A stretch of 64,000 bases of DNA from Nocardioides baculatus (GTDB lineage: Bacteria > Actinomycetota > Actinomycetes > Propionibacteriales > Nocardioidaceae): contig NZ_JAERSG010000001.1 in the NCBI RefSeq assembly GCF_016735675.1, positions 806,001 to 870,000 of the forward strand, given 5' to 3'. Shown here piece after piece: positions 33,797 through 43,001 of the stretch; the stretch's first letter is position 1, and every line of letters starts with the position of its first letter. Position numbers and translations under genes: made by a program. The notes beneath the pieces were generated by a model. It saw nothing but the letters and a program-made list of their open reading frames with translations, did not search any database and was not told the origin of the DNA.

Positions 33797-33822
33797 TCCT
33801 CGACCAGCGGTCGTGTGCGTGG
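33797..33822. repeat. direct repeat of the hairpin's right arm
   Basis: CTCCTCGACCAGCGGTCGTG, plus TGCGTG, repeats the sequence at 33760-33785. It lies upstream of the luciferase-like gene, between the hairpin and its Shine-Dalgarno. Confidence 0.6.
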
Positions 33823-33873
33823 AATGCAGGCCTGCCCGAGATCGTTCACCCTTCAACCAACCCGGAGGATGAC

Positions 33874-34947
33874 ATGACCGACGTCCAGGAGTTCGACCAC
33901 AGCGTGCTCGGCACGCGCGAGCGGATCTCGCTCGGCCTCGACACCTTCGGCGACGCGCCGCTCGACGGCGCCCCCACCAACCATGCCGAGACCCTCCGCG
34001 AGGTCGTCGCGGAGGCGGTGCTCGCGGACCGCGTCGGCATCGACTACATCGGCCTCGGCGAGCACCACCGCGCGGACTACGCGATCTCCGCGCCCGACGT
34101 CGTGCTCGCGGCGATCGCCGGGCGGACCGAGCGGATCCGGCTCGGCACCGGCGTCACCGTCCTGTCCTCCGACGACCCGATCCGGGTCTACGAGCGCTTC
34201 GCCACCCTCGACGCGGTGAGCAACGGACGCGCCGAGGTGCAGCTCGGTCGCGGGTCGTTCATCGAGTCCTTCGGCCTCTTCGGCCTCGACCTCGGCGACT
34301 ACGACCGGCTCTTCGAGGAGAAGCTCGACCTCTTCGCCGCGCTCCAGCACGAGCGGCCGGTGTCGTGGGAGGGCAGCATCCGCACGCCCCTCGTCGACCA
34401 GCCCGTCTACCCGACGACCGCGGCCGGGAAGGTGCCCGCCTGGATCGGCGTCGGCGGCACGCCGCAGTCCGTCGTACGGGCCGCGCGCTACGGCATGCCG
34501 CTGATGCTCGCCGTGATCGGTGGCTCGCCGTCGGCGTTCGTGCCGTTCGCCGACCTCTACCGCGACGCGCTCGGCCAGCTCGGCCTGCCCGAGCTGCCGA
34601 TCGGCATGCACTCGCCCGGCCACGTCGCCGCGACCGACGACGAGGCGCGCGAGCAGCTCTACCCGCACCAGGCCGACCTGGTGACCCGCATCGGCCGCGA
34701 GCGCGGCTGGGGTCCCTACAGCCGGATCGCGTTCGAGCAGTCGGCCTCGCCGACGGGTGCCCTCTTCGTCGGCTCGCCCGAGACGGTGGCGCAGAAGATC
34801 GCGTGGGCCGCGCGCACGCTCGGACTCTCCCGCTTCCAGCTGAAGTACTCCGTCGGCGCCCTCCCGCACGAGCAGCGCCTCGAGTCGATCCGGCTCTACG
34901 GGGAAGAAGTCGTCCCGCGAGTTCGCGAGCTGTTGGCTGCTGCCTAG
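33874..34947 (+). CDS. LLM-class flavin-dependent oxidoreductase
   Basis: 357 residues from ATG 33874 with a strong Shine-Dalgarno (GGAGG). It has the bacterial-luciferase TIM barrel: ISLGLDTFGDA, GLGEHHRADYAISAPDVVLA, RLGTGVTVLSSDDPIRVYER, LDAVSNGRAEVQLGRGSF, WIGVGGTPQSVVRAARYG and a C-terminal FVGSPETVAQKI. It uses FMNH2 or F420H2; the early GEHHR and DDP patterns match group 1 LLM monooxygenases. The substrate is unknown. A CPBP protease gene follows at ten bases, possibly co-transcribed. Confidence 0.9.
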   Translation: MTDVQEFDHSVLGTRERISLGLDTFGDAPLDGAPTNHAETLREVVAEAVLADRVGIDYIGLGEHHRADYAISAPDVVLAAIAGRTERIRLGTGVTVLSSDDPIRVYERFATLDAVSNGRAEVQLGRGSFIESFGLFGLDLGDYDRLFEEKLDLFAALQHERPVSWEGSIRTPLVDQPVYPTTAAGKVPAWIGVGGTPQSVVRAARYGMPLMLAVIGGSPSAFVPFADLYRDALGQLGLPELPIGMHSPGHVAATDDEAREQLYPHQADLVTRIGRERGWGPYSRIAFEQSASPTGALFVGSPETVAQKIAWAARTLGLSRFQLKYSVGALPHEQRLESIRLYGEEVVPRVRELLAAA

Positions 34948-34957
34948 GCTGGTCCAC

Positions 34958-35644
34958 ATGCGCACCTTCATCCAGCGATCGCTGTGGGACGTCGTCCCGC
35001 GCGACCAGCGCGACAGCGACGCCGCCTTCCGCCGGCGTCAGGTGGTCGCGGCGATCGTGGTGCTCGTCGGCGCCGCCGTCCTCGGCTGGTCGCTGCGCCT
35101 CGAGCCGGGCGGCAACACCTTCTACGTCGCGGCCGTCGTGCTCGCGGGGGTGTGGGCGGCGGGGGCGTTCTTGTCCGGCCGGCTCCACCTCGGCCGGATG
35201 GCGCGGAGCAACGAGGTCTTCGTCCGTCCGATCCTCGCGCCGATCCTGCTCGGGCTGATCCTGGTCGGGGTGTTCGTGCTCGGGTCGCTCATCGTGCGCG
35301 AGATCCCGCCGCTGGCCGACTACGTCAGCTCCGTCCTGGCGTACGCCGACGAGGGCTCGCTGACCGTCCTGGCGGTCATCACCTTCTTCAACGGCATCGC
35401 CGAGGAGCTGTTCTTCCGGGGTGCGATGTATGCCGCGATCCCCCGGCACCCGGTCCTCTGGACGACGCTCGCCTACGTCGTCGCGACGCTGGCCACCGGC
35501 AACGTGATGCTGGGGTTCGCCGCCATCGTGCTCGGCGCGGTGTGCGGCCTCGAGCGACGGGCCAGCGGCGGCATCCTCGCGCCGATCCTGACGCACATCA
35601 CGTGGTCGCTCTCGATGCTCTTCCTGCTGCCGCTCCTGTTCTGA
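34958..35644 (+). CDS. CPBP family intramembrane metalloprotease
   Basis: 228 residues, about six membrane helices. The family motif EELFFRGAMY (EExxxR, about residues 147-156) follows the helix ITFFNGIA; the second motif region VLWTTLAYVVATLATGNVML and the final GGILAPILTHITWSLSMLF carry the His/Asn of the active site. Such Abi/CAAX-like proteases process membrane substrates or mediate stress and bacteriocin immunity; the substrate is unknown. The N-terminal cytosolic part is short and charged. Confidence 0.85.
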   Translation: MRTFIQRSLWDVVPRDQRDSDAAFRRRQVVAAIVVLVGAAVLGWSLRLEPGGNTFYVAAVVLAGVWAAGAFLSGRLHLGRMARSNEVFVRPILAPILLGLILVGVFVLGSLIVREIPPLADYVSSVLAYADEGSLTVLAVITFFNGIAEELFFRGAMYAAIPRHPVLWTTLAYVVATLATGNVMLGFAAIVLGAVCGLERRASGGILAPILTHITWSLSMLFLLPLLF

Positions 35645-35648
35645 GCCG

Positions 35649-36548
35649 CTACCTCCCGGACGCCGCCCGCTCGGCCAGCGCGCGCCGTACGGACTCCTCG
35701 TAGGTCAGCGGCTCGCCCGGGACCACGTCGCGGATCGAGGTGTCGCGCACGACGACCTCGGTCGACATCGAGTCGATGAGGTTGCGGCCGGTCGTCACGT
35801 CGACGTCGGTGACGAGCGCGAGCCAGCGCGACGACAGGCCGGGGGTGAGCAGCGGCAGGACGACGATCGGGAGCTTGCGGCCGTTCATCGCCAGCGCCAC
35901 GCCCTGCAGCATCTCGCGGTAGGTCAGCGTCTCGGGACCGCCGATCTCGAAGACCCGGTCCAGCGCCTCCTGCTTGCCGACCACGCCGGCGAGGTAGCGG
36001 ACGACGTCGTCGATGGCGATCGGCTGGGTGCGCGTCCCGACCCACTTGGGCACGACCATCGCCGGCAGGTTCTTCACGAGCTGGCGGGTGAGCTCCCACG
36101 AGATGCCGCCGTGGCCGACCACGATCGCAGCCCGCAGGACCGTGACGGGGACGCCGTCGGTGCCGAGCAGCCCCTCGACCTCGCGGCGCGAGCGCAGGTG
36201 GGGGGAGAGCTCCTGGTCCTCGTCCTCGCCGAGGCCGCCCATGTAGACGATCTGGCTCAGGCCGGCCGCAGCCGCCGCGGCGCTGAAGTTGCGCGCGGCA
36301 TCGGCGTCCTTGCGCTCGAAGTCGGGGTCGTCGAGGGAGTGCACCAGGTAGATCGCGACGTCGACGCCCTCGAGTGCCGGACGCAGCGAGTCGGCGTCCA
36401 TCACGTCGGCGCCGACGGCCTCGCCGGGGCCGTCGTACTCCTCCGGGCGCCGGGTCATCGCGCGGACCTCGTGCCCGGCGTCGATCAGTGCAGGGACGAG
36501 GCGGCGGCCGATGAAGCCTGTCGCGCCGGTGACGAGGACGGTGCTCAT
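35649..36548 (-). CDS. NAD(P)H-binding atypical SDR (YbjT/NmrA-like)
   Basis: 299 residues from ATG 36548. Nucleotide site VLVTGATGFIGRRLVPALID, then AMTRRPEEYDGPGEAVGADV, VDVAIYLVHSLDDPDFERKD (Lys/Tyr region) and QIVYMGGLGEDEDQELS. This sequence order is that of YbjT-like epimerase-related proteins, which usually lack full dehydrogenase catalysis and may sense NAD(P) or bind ubiquinone. The start overlaps the stop of a 23-residue mini-ORF (ATGA). It converges with the CPBP gene. Confidence 0.85.
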   Translation of the reverse strand: MSTVLVTGATGFIGRRLVPALIDAGHEVRAMTRRPEEYDGPGEAVGADVMDADSLRPALEGVDVAIYLVHSLDDPDFERKDADAARNFSAAAAAAGLSQIVYMGGLGEDEDQELSPHLRSRREVEGLLGTDGVPVTVLRAAIVVGHGGISWELTRQLVKNLPAMVVPKWVGTRTQPIAIDDVVRYLAGVVGKQEALDRVFEIGGPETLTYREMLQGVALAMNGRKLPIVVLPLLTPGLSSRWLALVTDVDVTTGRNLIDSMSTEVVVRDTSIRDVVPGEPLTYEESVRRALAERAASGR

Positions 36549-36616
36549 GCGGGGTCCCTGCGGGGTTGTTCGGAGGAGCGAAGCGGGGGAGAAGAACGCC
36601 GTGGGGTGCGGATCAT
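36545..36616 (-). CDS. 23-residue mini-ORF overlapping the next start (repeat-derived)
   Basis: ATG at 36616 opens MIRTPRRSSPPLRSSEQPRR and closes in TGA at 36545-36547, which overlaps the ATG of the SDR gene as ATGA. The DNA aligns with the 77-bp tandem unit at 49470-49623: shared blocks in order are CACCCCACG, GTTCT, CGCTNCGCTCCTCCG, ACAAC, CCCCG and ATGA. The peptide itself is not conserved between loci, so the DNA or the coupling geometry may be what matters. Confidence 0.45.
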   Translation of the reverse strand: MIRTPRRSSPPLRSSEQPRRDPA

Positions 36617-36651
36617 GGCCCCATGCTGTCAGCAGGGTCCAGCCGGGCGAG

Positions 36652-37977
36652 TCATCCCGTCGCGGAGATGCGTCCGCGACGCTTGTCCAGCCGGGCCATC
36701 GCCGGGGTCGCGGTGATGCCGTGCAGCAGCACCGACGCGATGACGGTGAACGCCACCGTCGACCACAGCCACGACTCCTCGGGCACGTGCTCGTGGCTGG
36801 TGGCGTAGGCCAGGTAGTAGAGCGAGCCGACGCCGCGGACGCCGAAGAAGGCGACCGCCACCATCTCGCCGCGGTCGAGCCCGCCCTCGCTCCGCTCGTC
36901 ACGGGGCAGGACGGACACCGCGATCCAGCCGGCCAGCGGGCGCACGACGAGCACGAGGGCGAGGGCGATGAGGACGCCGCGCCAGTCGAGGTGCTTCAAC
37001 AGGCCCTGGGTCATCGCCATCCCCAGCACCAGCAGGACGAGCAGCGTCATCAGCCGCTCGAGGCGCTCGACGACGGCGTGCATCGCGCGCTGGTAGGAGT
37101 GGCCGCGGTGCGAGGCGCGCAGCCGCATGGCGCACGCGAAGACCGCGAGGAAGCCGTAGCCGCCGACCAGCTCCGCGCCGCCGTACGCCGCCAGCAGCGC
37201 GGCGAGCGCCAGGAGGGGCTCGCCGTGGTCGGCCAGGCGCAGGTTGTCGCTGCGGGAGTGGAAGGCCTGTCGCCCCAGCAACCACCCGGCTCCGAGGCCG
37301 ACGAGGACGCCGAGCGCGATCTTGCCGACGACGTACCACCCGAGCCAGGTGCCGGCGTCGAGCGCGGTGAAGCCGCCGGCGATCATCAGGAGCGCGAGGT
37401 GCACGAACGGGAAGGCGAGGCCGTCGTTGAGGCCGGCCTCGGCGGTCAGGGAGAAGCGGATGTCGTCGTCCTCCTGCTGCCGGTTCGCCTCGTCCTCGGG
37501 GTCGTCGACGTCGTCGGTCAGGGGCTCCCCGACCTGGACGTCGGACGCGAGCACGGGGTCGGTCGGGGCGAGGACGGCGCCCAGCAGCAGGGCGACGGCG
37601 GGCGCGAGCCCGGCCACCCACCACCCGATGAGTGCCACGCCCAGGATGGTGAGCGGCATCGCCACCAGCAGCAGCCGCCACACCGGCGACCAGGCGCGCC
37701 AGCAGGCCCGCTTCCGGAGGTCGAGCGTGCGGTCGATCGCGAGGCCGACGCCCATCAGCGCGACCAGCACGGTGAACTCGGTGACGTGGGTGACCAGGTC
37801 ACGGTGGTCCTGCGGCTCCAGGCTCACGTCGCCCGCGAGCGGCAGCAGCCCGAGCAGCATGCCCACCCCAACCAGCACCATCGGCGGCGACAGCGCGATC
37901 CGGCGGGTGGCCTGGGGGAGGACGATCGCGAGGAGAAGGGACAGGCCGAAGAGGAAGTAGACCGCGGCTCCGGTCAT
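36652..37977 (-). CDS. CPA1-family cation:proton antiporter
   Basis: 441 residues with about 12 membrane helices. Transport-core motifs are GAVLAPTDPVLASDVQVG (the TDP unwound-helix region), SLTAEAGLNDGLAFPFVHLAL (EAGLND with the essential Asp) and FFGVRGVGSLYYL. A charged cytosolic loop (DDPEDEANRQQEDDD) lies between helices 5 and 6. It should exchange Na+ or K+ for H+ at the plasma membrane. It has no soluble C-terminal regulatory domain. Confidence 0.9.
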   Translation of the reverse strand: MTGAAVYFLFGLSLLLAIVLPQATRRIALSPPMVLVGVGMLLGLLPLAGDVSLEPQDHRDLVTHVTEFTVLVALMGVGLAIDRTLDLRKRACWRAWSPVWRLLLVAMPLTILGVALIGWWVAGLAPAVALLLGAVLAPTDPVLASDVQVGEPLTDDVDDPEDEANRQQEDDDIRFSLTAEAGLNDGLAFPFVHLALLMIAGGFTALDAGTWLGWYVVGKIALGVLVGLGAGWLLGRQAFHSRSDNLRLADHGEPLLALAALLAAYGGAELVGGYGFLAVFACAMRLRASHRGHSYQRAMHAVVERLERLMTLLVLLVLGMAMTQGLLKHLDWRGVLIALALVLVVRPLAGWIAVSVLPRDERSEGGLDRGEMVAVAFFGVRGVGSLYYLAYATSHEHVPEESWLWSTVAFTVIASVLLHGITATPAMARLDKRRGRISATG

Positions 37978-38074
37978 CGGGGTCGCCGTCCGGTGCGGGG
38001 TGTCACGGGGGAGGGCACCCCTCAGCGTCCCAGTGAACGGCCTTCTCTGTCAGTTCCGTCACCCGGATGGGCGG

Positions 38075-38650
38075 TCAGGCCTTGCGCCTGCCGTCGTAGG
38101 TCGCCTGGCTCTCGTCGATCGCCTGCTCGTAGGCCGCGACGAGGCCGGCGATGGTGAGCGGCTTGAGCCGGTGGATGAACTCGCGCAGCTGCTCGGCGGT
38201 GTAGCCGTGCTCGCGGAACTGCGGCCACACCATGGTCCTGACGATCTCGGACAGCTCCTCGGCGACCTGCCGGCCGTGCTCGGCGTACACCTCGGCGACG
38301 GCCGCGGCCGCCTCCGGCGAGATGCCCATCCCGGACAGGCCGCCGGGCACGTCCACGTCGCGGTCGCCGGTGACGGGCGCGAGGAGGGAGAGGTGCAGCG
38401 CGATGTCGGACGGCGTCGCCGTGGCGGGGATGGCGTCGACGTACTTCTCGATCGCCGACAGCGTGAAGCCGTGGCCCTGGAGCTCGCGGACGAGCTCGAG
38501 CCGCGCGACGTGGTCGGGGCCGTAGTAGCCCGAGCGGCCGCGGCGCACGGGCGAGGGGACCAGGCCGCGCGAGGCGTAGAAGCGCACGTTGCGCGCGCTC
38601 ACCCCGGTGCGCTCGGTCAGCTCGTCGAGCGTGAGCAGCTCCGTCTCCAC
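38075..38650 (-). CDS. MerR family transcriptional regulator
   Basis: About 191 residues from GTG 38650 (a GTG nine codons upstream is open too). N-terminal MerR HTH: LTLDELTERTGVSARNVRFY, then SGYYGPDHVARLELVRELQG (wing 2) and GFTLSAIEKYVDAI. The C-terminal half is helical with no Cys, so it is not a metal sensor. It is divergent from fadA-fadB over a clear 7-7-7 inverted repeat and probably controls beta-oxidation genes in answer to an acyl-CoA or fatty acid (inference). Confidence 0.88.
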   Translation of the reverse strand: METELLTLDELTERTGVSARNVRFYASRGLVPSPVRRGRSGYYGPDHVARLELVRELQGHGFTLSAIEKYVDAIPATATPSDIALHLSLLAPVTGDRDVDVPGGLSGMGISPEAAAAVAEVYAEHGRQVAEELSEIVRTMVWPQFREHGYTAEQLREFIHRLKPLTIAGLVAAYEQAIDESQATYDGRRKA

Positions 38651-38688
38651 ACTTCTGCCTCTCGTGACGCGGGACACACCTGTTGGAC

Positions 38689-38709
38689 TGTGACAGTAAT
38701 GGTGTCACA
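38689..38709. promoter_or_regulatory. TGTGACA-N7-TGTCACA operator between merR and fadA
   Basis: A perfect 7-bp inverted repeat with a 7-base spacer, ending nine bases before ATG 38719 of fadA. A TTGGACT at 38682-38688 could be a -35 box with the repeat covering the promoter spacer, the usual MerR arrangement. Confidence 0.6.
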
Positions 38710-38718
38710 ATCGCTCGC

Positions 38719-39930
38719 ATGGCAGAAGCATTCGTCTACGACCACATCCGGACGCCTCGTGGCCGCGGCAAGGCCGTCGGCTCGCTGCACGAGGTCAAGC
38801 CGGTCGATCTGGTCGTCGGACTCCTCGACGAGCTCAAGACCCGCAACCCCACGCTCGACCCGGCCCGCGTCGACGACGTCGTGCTCGGCGTCGTGACCCC
38901 GATCGGCGACCAGGGCGGCGACATCGCCAAGACCGCCGCGCTCAAGGCCGGCTACCCCGAGACCGTCGCCGGCGTGCAGCTCAACCGCTTCTGCGCCTCC
39001 GGGCTCGAGGCCGTGAACCAGGCCGCGCAGCGCGTGCGCTCCGGCTTCGAGGACCTGATCCTCGCCGGTGGTGTCGAGTCGATGAGCCGCGTGCCGATGG
39101 GCAGCGACGGCGGCGCCTGGGCGATGGACCCGGCCACCGCGCTGGAGACCGGCTTCGTGCCCCAGGGCATCGGCGCCGACCTGATCGCCACGATCGAGGG
39201 CTGGAGCCGCGAGGACGTCGACGCGTACGCCGCCGAGTCCCACCACCGCGCCGCGAAGGCGTGGGCCAACGGCTACTTCGACAACGCCGTTATCCCGGTG
39301 CGCGACCTCTCCGGCGTCACCGTGCTCGACCGCGACGAGACCGTCCGCCCCGACACCTCGGTCGAGGGCCTCGCCGGGCTCAAGCCGTCGTTCGCGCAGA
39401 TGGGTCGTGACGCCGGCTTCGACGACGTCGCGCTCGAGAAGTACCACTGGATCCCCGCGATCGACCACGTCCACCACGCCGGCAACTCCTCGGGCATCGT
39501 CGACGGCGCGGCCGTGATGGCGATCGGCACCGAGGAGGCCGGTACGTCGATGGGGCTGACGCCGCGCGCCCGCATCATCGCGACCGCCGTGTCGGGCGCC
39601 GACCCGACGATCATGCTCACCGGACCGGCGCCCGCCGCCCGCAAGGCGCTCGCCAAGGCCGGTCTCGAGGTCGAGGACATCGACCTCTTCGAGATCAACG
39701 AGGCCTTCGCCGCCGTCGCGATGCGGTTCATGCGCGACATGGGCATCAGCCACGACATCACCAACGTCAATGGCGGCGCCATCGCGATGGGCCACCCGCT
39801 CGGCGCCACCGGCGCGATGATCCTCGGCACCCTCGTCGACGAGCTCGCCCGTCGCGACCAGAAGCGCGGCCTCGCCACGCTCTGCGTCGGCGGCGGCATG
39901 GGCATCGCCACGATCGTCGAGCTGGTCTGA
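38719..39930 (+). CDS. fadA: acetyl-CoA C-acyltransferase (thiolase)
   Basis: 403 residues. Catalytic residues are visible: Cys92 ([12 protein letters not shown]), His359 ([10 protein letters not shown]) and Cys389 (TLCVGGGMG). It carries out the thiolytic last step of beta-oxidation and is cytosolic. Eleven bases and a GAGGAGA Shine-Dalgarno separate it from fadB, so the two make the alpha/beta partners of a trifunctional-type complex. The divergent MerR gene and its operator suggest induction by fatty acids. Confidence 0.93.
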   Translation: MAEAFVYDHIRTPRGRGKAVGSLHEVKPVDLVVGLLDELKTRNPTLDPARVDDVVLGVVTPIGDQGGDIAKTAALKAGYPETVAGVQLNRFCASGLEAVNQAAQRVRSGFEDLILAGGVESMSRVPMGSDGGAWAMDPATALETGFVPQGIGADLIATIEGWSREDVDAYAAESHHRAAKAWANGYFDNAVIPVRDLSGVTVLDRDETVRPDTSVEGLAGLKPSFAQMGRDAGFDDVALEKYHWIPAIDHVHHAGNSSGIVDGAAVMAIGTEEAGTSMGLTPRARIIATAVSGADPTIMLTGPAPAARKALAKAGLEVEDIDLFEINEAFAAVAMRFMRDMGISHDITNVNGGAIAMGHPLGATGAMILGTLVDELARRDQKRGLATLCVGGGMGIATIVELV

Positions 39931-39941
39931 GGAGACACGAC

Positions 39942-42164
39942 ATGAGTACCACCACCGAGCAGACCGCCGTCCGCTACGACCGCGACGCCGACGGCATCGT
40001 CACGCTGACCCTCGACGACCCGACGGCCAGCGCGAACACGATGAACGAGCTCTACCAGGCCTCGATGCACGCCGCCGTCGAGCGGTTGTACGACGAGCAG
40101 GACGACGTCACCGGCGTCGTGCTGGCCAGCGCGAAGAAGACCTTCTTCGCCGGCGGCAACCTCAAGAGCATGGTGAAGGCGACCGCCGACGACGCCGACG
40201 AGATCTTCGCGATGGGCGAGGCCGTCAAGGCCAGCCTCCGCAGGCTCGAGACCTTTCCCCGTCCCGTCGTCGCGGCGATCAACGGTGCCGCCCTCGGTGG
40301 CGGCCTCGAGATCGCCCTCGCGGCCAACCGCCGCATCGCCGTCGACGACCGCTCGGTCAAGATCGGGCTGCCCGAGTCGACGCTCGGCCTGCTGCCGGGC
40401 GGCGGCGGGGTCACCCGCGTCGTACGCATGCTGGGGCTGCAGTCCGCGCTGATGGACGTGCTGATGCCGGGCACGCAGTTCGACCCGCAGGGTGCGCTGG
40501 CCAAGGGCCTCATCGACGAGGTGCTGCCGACCCGCGAGGAGCTCGTGCCCGCGGCGAAGGCATGGATCCGCAGCGTCCAGGACGACGAGGACGCGGCGCG
40601 GAACCCGTGGGACCGCGCGGGCTACAAGATGCCCGGCGGCACGCCGAAGACCCCGGCGCTGGCGCAGTTCCTGCCGATGTTCCCGGCCCTGCTGCGCAAG
40701 CAGACCAAGGGCGCGGTCTACCCCGCCCCGCGCGCGATCATGAGCGCAGCGGTCGAGGGTGCGCAGGTCGACTTCGACACCGCGTCGCGCATCGAGAGCC
40801 GCTACTTCACCAACCTGGTGGTCAACCAGCAGGCCAAGAACATGATCCAGGCCTTCTTCTTCGACCTCCAGGCGATCAACTCCGGCTCGCTCCGCCCGCA
40901 GGGCATCGAGCGCTGGCAGGCCACCAAGGTCGGCGTCCTCGGCGCCGGGATGATGGGCGCCGGCATCGCGTACTCGTGCGCGCGCGCCGGCATGCAGGTC
41001 GTGCTCAAGGACGTGTCGGCCGAGGCCGCGGAGAAGGGCAAGGCCTACACGGCCAAGCTCAACGCCAAGGGCATCGAGCGTGGCAGGCTGACGCAGGACA
41101 AGGCCGACGAGCTGCTCGGCCGGATCACCGCGACGGCCGATCCTGCCGACCTCGCCGGCTGCGACCTCGTCATCGAGGCCGTCTTCGAGGACCCGTCGCT
41201 CAAGGCGAAGGTGTTCGCCGAGATCGCGCCCTTCATCAACGACGACGCGCTGCTCTGCTCCAACACCTCGACGCTGCCGATCACCGAGCTCGCGACCGGC
41301 ATCGACCGCCCGGCCGACTTCATCGGGCTGCACTTCTTCAGCCCGGTCGACAAGATGCCGCTGGTCGAGATCATCCGCGGCGCGGAGACGTCCGACCTCG
41401 CGCTCGCCAAGGCGTACGACGTCGTGCAGCAGATCCGCAAGACGCCGATCGTCGTCAACGACGCGCGCGGCTTCTACACCTCGCGCGTGATAGGCACCCA
41501 GATCAACGAGGGCCTGACGATGCTCGCCGAGGGCGTGCACCCGGTGTCGCTCGAGCGGGCCGCGACGTCAGCCGGCTTCCCGGTCGGGCCGCTGCAGATC
41601 AGCGACGAGCTCAACATGGAGCTGATGGCCAAGATCCGCAAGGCCACCGAGGACGCCGCCGCGCGCGACGGCGTCGACCTCGGCGACTACCCCGCCGGCG
41701 ACGTCATCGCCACGATGATCGACCTCGGTCGGCCGTCGCGGCTCAAGGGCGCGGGCTTCTACGACTACGACGCCGACGGACGGCGTACGACGCTGTGGCC
41801 CGGGCTCGCCGAGCACTTCCCGGTCGCGGAGCAGCAGGTCCCGATCCGCGACGTGCGCGACCGAATGCTCTTCATCGAGGCGCTCGAGACCGCGAAGTGC
41901 TTCGAGGAGGGCGTGCTGACCTCGGCCGCCGCGGCCAACATCGGCTCGATCATGGGCATCGGCTTCCCGTCGCTCACCGGCGGCGCGGCCCAGTTCATGA
42001 CCGGCTGGCAGGCACTCGACGAGACCGGCCACGGCGTCGGCCCGGTCGGGCTGGACGCCTTCTTGGCCCGCGCCGACGAGCTCGCCGAGGCCTACGGCGA
42101 GCGCTTCCGCCCGACGGCGTACCTCCGCGACCTCGCGGCGAAGGGCGAGTCCTTCCCCGCCTGA
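39942..42164 (+). CDS. fadB: 3-hydroxyacyl-CoA dehydrogenase / enoyl-CoA hydratase (multifunctional)
   Basis: 740 residues. An N-terminal crotonase domain ([53 protein letters not shown] with the catalytic Glu) is followed by a linker and the NAD-binding domain ([20 protein letters not shown], about 328-347). The C-terminal dehydrogenase domain has [19 protein letters not shown] and a final [15 protein letters not shown]. It hydrates enoyl-CoA and oxidises the 3-hydroxyacyl-CoA, handing the product to FadA. Length and order match actinobacterial FadB. The gene ends four bases before a strong hairpin. Confidence 0.95.
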   Translation: MSTTTEQTAVRYDRDADGIVTLTLDDPTASANTMNELYQASMHAAVERLYDEQDDVTGVVLASAKKTFFAGGNLKSMVKATADDADEIFAMGEAVKASLRRLETFPRPVVAAINGAALGGGLEIALAANRRIAVDDRSVKIGLPESTLGLLPGGGGVTRVVRMLGLQSALMDVLMPGTQFDPQGALAKGLIDEVLPTREELVPAAKAWIRSVQDDEDAARNPWDRAGYKMPGGTPKTPALAQFLPMFPALLRKQTKGAVYPAPRAIMSAAVEGAQVDFDTASRIESRYFTNLVVNQQAKNMIQAFFFDLQAINSGSLRPQGIERWQATKVGVLGAGMMGAGIAYSCARAGMQVVLKDVSAEAAEKGKAYTAKLNAKGIERGRLTQDKADELLGRITATADPADLAGCDLVIEAVFEDPSLKAKVFAEIAPFINDDALLCSNTSTLPITELATGIDRPADFIGLHFFSPVDKMPLVEIIRGAETSDLALAKAYDVVQQIRKTPIVVNDARGFYTSRVIGTQINEGLTMLAEGVHPVSLERAATSAGFPVGPLQISDELNMELMAKIRKATEDAAARDGVDLGDYPAGDVIATMIDLGRPSRLKGAGFYDYDADGRRTTLWPGLAEHFPVAEQQVPIRDVRDRMLFIEALETAKCFEEGVLTSAAAANIGSIMGIGFPSLTGGAAQFMTGWQALDETGHGVGPVGLDAFLARADELAEAYGERFRPTAYLRDLAAKGESFPA

Positions 42165-42167
42165 CCG

Positions 42168-42247
42168 GCGCTGTAACGCCGGGTTACTTGCTGTACCCAC
42201 CCCCGTCCTCGGGGGTGGGTACACGTAGTAACCCGGCGTTACAGCGC
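42168..42247. terminator. 80-bp near-perfect hairpin after fadB
   Basis: Two 38-base arms (GCGCTGTAACGCCGGGTTAC... and complement) pair at 35 of 38 positions around a TCCT loop, with one small internal bubble. It follows fadB by three bases and probably ends the operon. Its size exceeds a usual terminator, so it may also be a mobile-type palindrome. Confidence 0.65.
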
Positions 42248-42302
42248 GGGCGGGTCGGGCAAAGCGCCTCCACGCAGCACCGAACCGGGGCACACTTCTC
42301 CG

Positions 42303-43001
42303 GTGAGCCAGACCCCAGCCGTCGTCGTCCGCGACCTCCACGTGCGCTTCGGCGACGTCGAGGCTGTGTCGGGCGTCGACCTGACCGCGGACAGCGGCCA
42401 GGCGACCGCGCTGCTCGGGCGCAACGGCGCCGGCAAGTCGACGACCATGAAGGTGCTCGCAGGGGTCGTGCCCCCGACCGCCGGTGAGGTCACCGTCGCC
42501 GGCCACGATGCCGCGACCGACGCCCTCGGCGTCAAGCGCGTCGTCGGCTATTGCCCCGACGTGGGCGGCCTCGTCCCGCGGGCGACCCCGTGGGAGCACC
42601 TCCAGCTCAGTGCCCGGTTGCGCCGGATGGACGACTGGGAGGAGCGCGGCCGCGACCTGCTCGAGCGCTTCGAGCTCGGCGACGTCGCGCACCGCGTGGT
42701 CGGCGGGTTCAGCCACGGCATGAGCCGCCGGCTCAGCGTCGTCCTCGCTGCGCTCCACGAGCCCACGGTGCTCCTGCTCGACGAGCCCTTCGACGGCGTC
42801 GACCCGCTGGGCGTCGAGGCGACGCTCGAGGTCGTCGCCGACGCCCGCGCGCGCGGCGCGTGCGTCCTGCTCTCCACCCACCTGCGCGACCTGGCCCTCG
42901 AGGCGTGCGGCACCGCGGTCGTGCTGCGCGGCGGCAACCGGGTCGCCGCGATGCAGGCCGGCGAGCTGACCGGCGAGGCCTACCGTGCGCTCCTCGACTG
43001 A
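42303..43001 (+). CDS. ABC transporter ATP-binding protein
   Basis: 232 residues from GTG 42303. Walker A GRNGAGKS (about 39-46), signature FSHGMSRRLS, Walker B VLLLDEPFDGVDP and the switch His in LLSTHLRDL. The signature is divergent (SHGMS in place of SGGQ), and the Q-loop region reads GYCPDVGGLVP. This is the ABC-2 class used for drug, lipid or antibiotic export. It overlaps its permease gene by 17 bases. The substrate is unknown. Confidence 0.88.
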   Translation: MSQTPAVVVRDLHVRFGDVEAVSGVDLTADSGQATALLGRNGAGKSTTMKVLAGVVPPTAGEVTVAGHDAATDALGVKRVVGYCPDVGGLVPRATPWEHLQLSARLRRMDDWEERGRDLLERFELGDVAHRVVGGFSHGMSRRLSVVLAALHEPTVLLLDEPFDGVDPLGVEATLEVVADARARGACVLLSTHLRDLALEACGTAVVLRGGNRVAAMQAGELTGEAYRALLD

